From the NCBI RefSeq assembly GCF_947258355.1, contig NZ_CAMYIC010000023.1, positions 1 to 33,917 of the forward strand: DNA of 33,917 bases. Reading direction: 5' to 3'. Origin of the DNA: an uncultured Allomuricauda sp. (GTDB lineage Bacteria; Bacteroidota; Bacteroidia; Flavobacteriales; Flavobacteriaceae). Below the pieces are notes generated by a model. The model worked only from the letters and a program-made list of their open reading frames with translations, was not told the origin of the DNA and did not search any database. Positions 32,387 through 33,917 of the stretch are shown one piece after another (position 1 is the first letter of the stretch; the number at the start of each line of letters is the position of its first letter). The position numbers and the translations under genes were made by a program.

Positions 32387-33917
32387 GTGAAAACTTCAAT
32401 TGTCTATTTGATCATAGGCCTACTCATGATCAACACGCTGAGCGGACAGGTAAAAATCGGGAACAACCCGCAAAACCTGGACCCAGCCTCCGTACTCGAA
32501 CTGGAAAGCAATACCCGTGTTTTGGTAATAACCAGAGTCACCGATGCTCAAATGAGTGTGATCAACCCATTGCCGGGCGCCATTGTTTACAATACCGACC
32601 AAGAATGCCTGCACTATTACAATGGAACGGAGTGGGTGAACATCTGCGAAGAACTGGACAATTCCTTTACGGTAAGCACAAGGGCGGATTATTTAAGGCA
32701 ATTGAATCCACAAGCAAGAGATAGTACCGTTGTTATTTCCCAGACCATCAATCCGGATGGCAGCATAAATTACAATTTTGAAGTAGGACAGATCACAGGG
32801 GCCAACATAGTGACCCAATCCATTAATGCAGACTCAAAAATCCAACCTACATCGATCACCACAGGACTGTTAGCTCCCAAATCGGTGACCATCGGCAAAT
32901 TTGCCGATGCCACGGGCGGTCAGCCCGGAGATATTTTTCAGTGGAATGGTACGCAATGGACATTGGTCAACGAATCCGCATTGGGGATTACAGAAAAAGA
33001 CAGTATTGTGGGGAATGAGGTTTTTGATGCTACTATAAACGGATCATTGGTAAGAAATGGAGCCGGTACCGAAACAGACCGATACACTTTGGATGTTTTG
33101 GATGGCGGTATAGACACCGCTGAATTAGCCGACAACGCGGTGACCACACTAAAAATATCAGATGGAAATGTTACCGATGCAAAGCTTGACAAAGCAAACA
33201 TTCCGTTAAGTGGATTTGGAGCAGCAATAGCTGATATTGATTTGGGCAACCAAAGCATCTTTAATTTGGCAGACCCGACAAATCCATTGGATGCTGTCAA
33301 CTTACAATATTTGACTGATGCGATTGCAGCATCCAACCAGACAATCGTTAGCGCAGACACTCCAAATTCAATAACAACAGGTACCGATGGTGGTGCGCTA
33401 TATGATGACACCACCGTTCAGAACAGCATTACCACCAATGCAAATGAAATAACCGCCAACAATGCCGACATCCTACAAAACCAAAACGACATTGCGGCCA
33501 ATGCAACCGCAATTGGAACAAAAGAGGATTCCGCAAACAAAAGTTCCGATGTCACACTATCCGATGGAACCAACACCTTGTTCCCGACGGAACTTGCGGT
33601 AAAAACATACGTGGACACTGAAATAGCCGCCTCCAACCAGACAATCGTGAGCGCGGACGCAGGAAACTCCATCACCGCCAGCGGAACAGACGGGGGAGCG
33701 TTCTACGACGATACCAACATTCAGAACGACATCACAGCGAACACAACGGCCATCACGGCCAACGACGCGGACATCCTGCAAAACCAGAACGACATTGCAA
33801 CCAATGCAACCGCAATTGGAACAAAAGAGGATTCCGCAAACAAAAGTTCCGATGTCACACTATCCGACGGAACGAACACGTTGTTCCCGACGGAACTTGC
33901 TGTAAAAACATATGTAG
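32387..33917 (+). CDS. Large secreted repeat protein, tail-fibre-like (3' end outside window)
   Basis: An open frame of 510 codons from GTG 32387, with no stop before the window edge. It has a signal peptide (MKTSIVYLIIGLLMINTLSGQ) and a first domain 'VKIGNNPQNLDPASVLELES'...'LPGAIVYNTDQECLHYYNGT' (about 22-90). 'GDIFQWNGTQWTLV' follows near residue 185. Then come strand-turn repeats like phage tail fibres ('TAELADNAVTTLKISDGNVT', 'IADIDLGNQSIFNLADPTNP'). From about residue 310 a 100/101-residue unit repeats, containing 'NADILQNQNDIAANATAIG' and 'LSDGTNTLFPTELAVKTYVD'. It is probably a very long surface or secreted fibre. The C-terminal domain (T9SS sorting signal, S74 chaperone or other) is not visible. 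Confidence 0.85.
   Translation, partial: MKTSIVYLIIGLLMINTLSGQVKIGNNPQNLDPASVLELESNTRVLVITRVTDAQMSVINPLPGAIVYNTDQECLHYYNGTEWVNICEELDNSFTVSTRADYLRQLNPQARDSTVVISQTINPDGSINYNFEVGQITGANIVTQSINADSKIQPTSITTGLLAPKSVTIGKFADATGGQPGDIFQWNGTQWTLVNESALGITEKDSIVGNEVFDATINGSLVRNGAGTETDRYTLDVLDGGIDTAELADNAVTTLKISDGNVTDAKLDKANIPLSGFGAAIADIDLGNQSIFNLADPTNPLDAVNLQYLTDAIAASNQTIVSADTPNSITTGTDGGALYDDTTVQNSITTNANEITANNADILQNQNDIAANATAIGTKEDSANKSSDVTLSDGTNTLFPTELAVKTYVDTEIAASNQTIVSADAGNSITASGTDGGAFYDDTNIQNDITANTTAITANDADILQNQNDIATNATAIGTKEDSANKSSDVTLSDGTNTLFPTELAVKTYV
33316..33917 (+). repeat. In-frame tandem repeat, about 300/303 bp per unit
   Basis: Two consecutive units of the surface-protein gene. The first begins near 33316 and the second near 33616; tccaaccagacaatcgt recurs at 33332 and 33632. 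After a one-codon insertion in unit 2 the offset becomes 303 bp. Stretch 33498-33564 is identical over 67 bp to 33801-33867, while the first half of each unit has many synonymous changes and unit 2 is visibly richer in G and C there. The second unit is cut by the window edge. Confidence 0.85.

Noticed and set aside
32329..32724. Plus-strand reading frame across the start of the repeat protein
   Set aside because: It is an out-of-frame shadow; the frame from GTG 32387 has a signal peptide and recognisable modules and stays open to the window end.
32938..33781. Serine/valine/alanine-rich minus-strand reading frames
   Set aside because: They are reverse-strand shadows of the repeat gene; composition mirrors the N/T/A-rich plus-strand protein and no start signals or domains are seen.
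33316..33917. CRISPR-like or phage repeat array
   Set aside because: The units are about 300 bp, in frame, and part of one coding sequence, with no short repeats and unique spacers.
32387..33917. Prophage tail-fibre gene as evidence of a prophage
   Set aside because: It has a signal peptide and no adjacent phage structural, integrase or lysis genes are present in the window.

Overview
The window comes from a Bacteroidota chromosome, most likely a marine Flavobacteriaceae member of the Muricauda/Allomuricauda/Flagellimonas type. This is inferred from protein style, with no database search. The signs are AT-rich DNA, promoter -7 boxes of the form TAnnTTTG, weak ribosome binding sites, several TTG/GTG starts, signal peptides ending in AQ, and family-typical proteins (DUF1573, DUF6702, a cysteine-less 'zinc ribbon' protein, carboxypeptidase-regulatory-like exported proteins, a kynurenine pathway). 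The window is densely coding. I found no tRNA, rRNA, IS element, CRISPR array or prophage core, and no gene-free stretch longer than 300 bp.

Layout. 1-4.3 kb: an exported DUF1573 protein, a convergent periplasmic aspartyl-protease/PDZ protein, then an aminotransferase translationally coupled to murB. 4.4-6.6 kb: two ECF sigma factors. The first is coupled to an RskA-like membrane anti-sigma factor, and a tiny cysteine-rich membrane protein lies between the two modules. 6.7-10.8 kb: lipA, a type I GAPDH, and a TPR hybrid histidine kinase whose TTG start overlaps the GAPDH stop. 10.8-13.8 kb: lpxK on the minus strand, then a Nif3-like protein and a coiled-coil protein of the C4 zinc-ribbon family that has lost every cysteine. 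13.9-18.3 kb: kynurenine 3-monooxygenase (minus), diverging from a compact photorepair operon made of a 49-residue DUF2256 protein, a cryptochrome-DASH-like photolyase and an Fe-S (6-4)-type photolyase.

18.4-20.8 kb (minus): an ECF sigma factor, a 62-residue protein, an MscS-type channel and a ClpP paralogue. 20.9-23 kb: a lipoprotein, an outer-membrane barrel protein and a DUF2846-like exported protein. 23-26 kb (minus): kynureninase with an MFS transporter, and a GNAT acetyltransferase. 26-27.6 kb: an O-methyltransferase, overlapped tail-to-tail by a PAP2 phosphatase that sits behind tatA. 27.6-32.2 kb (minus): an exported-protein cassette of two paralogous carboxypeptidase-regulatory-like proteins, a DUF6702 protein and an M1 metallopeptidase. 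32.4 kb to the edge: the start of a large, secreted, tail-fibre-like repeat protein that runs out of the window without a stop codon.

Most of the window is housekeeping: peptidoglycan, lipid A, lipoate, NAD/tryptophan metabolism, stress sigma factors and DNA photorepair. The parts most worth a second look are the truncated repeat protein with its mosaic 100/101-residue duplication, the complete loss of zinc ligands in the coiled-coil protein, the exported M1/DUF6702 cassette, the overlapping DUF2256-photolyase operon, and a perfect 20-bp palindrome inside the sensor-kinase signal-peptide codons. I did not find a clearly new defence system or mobile system.
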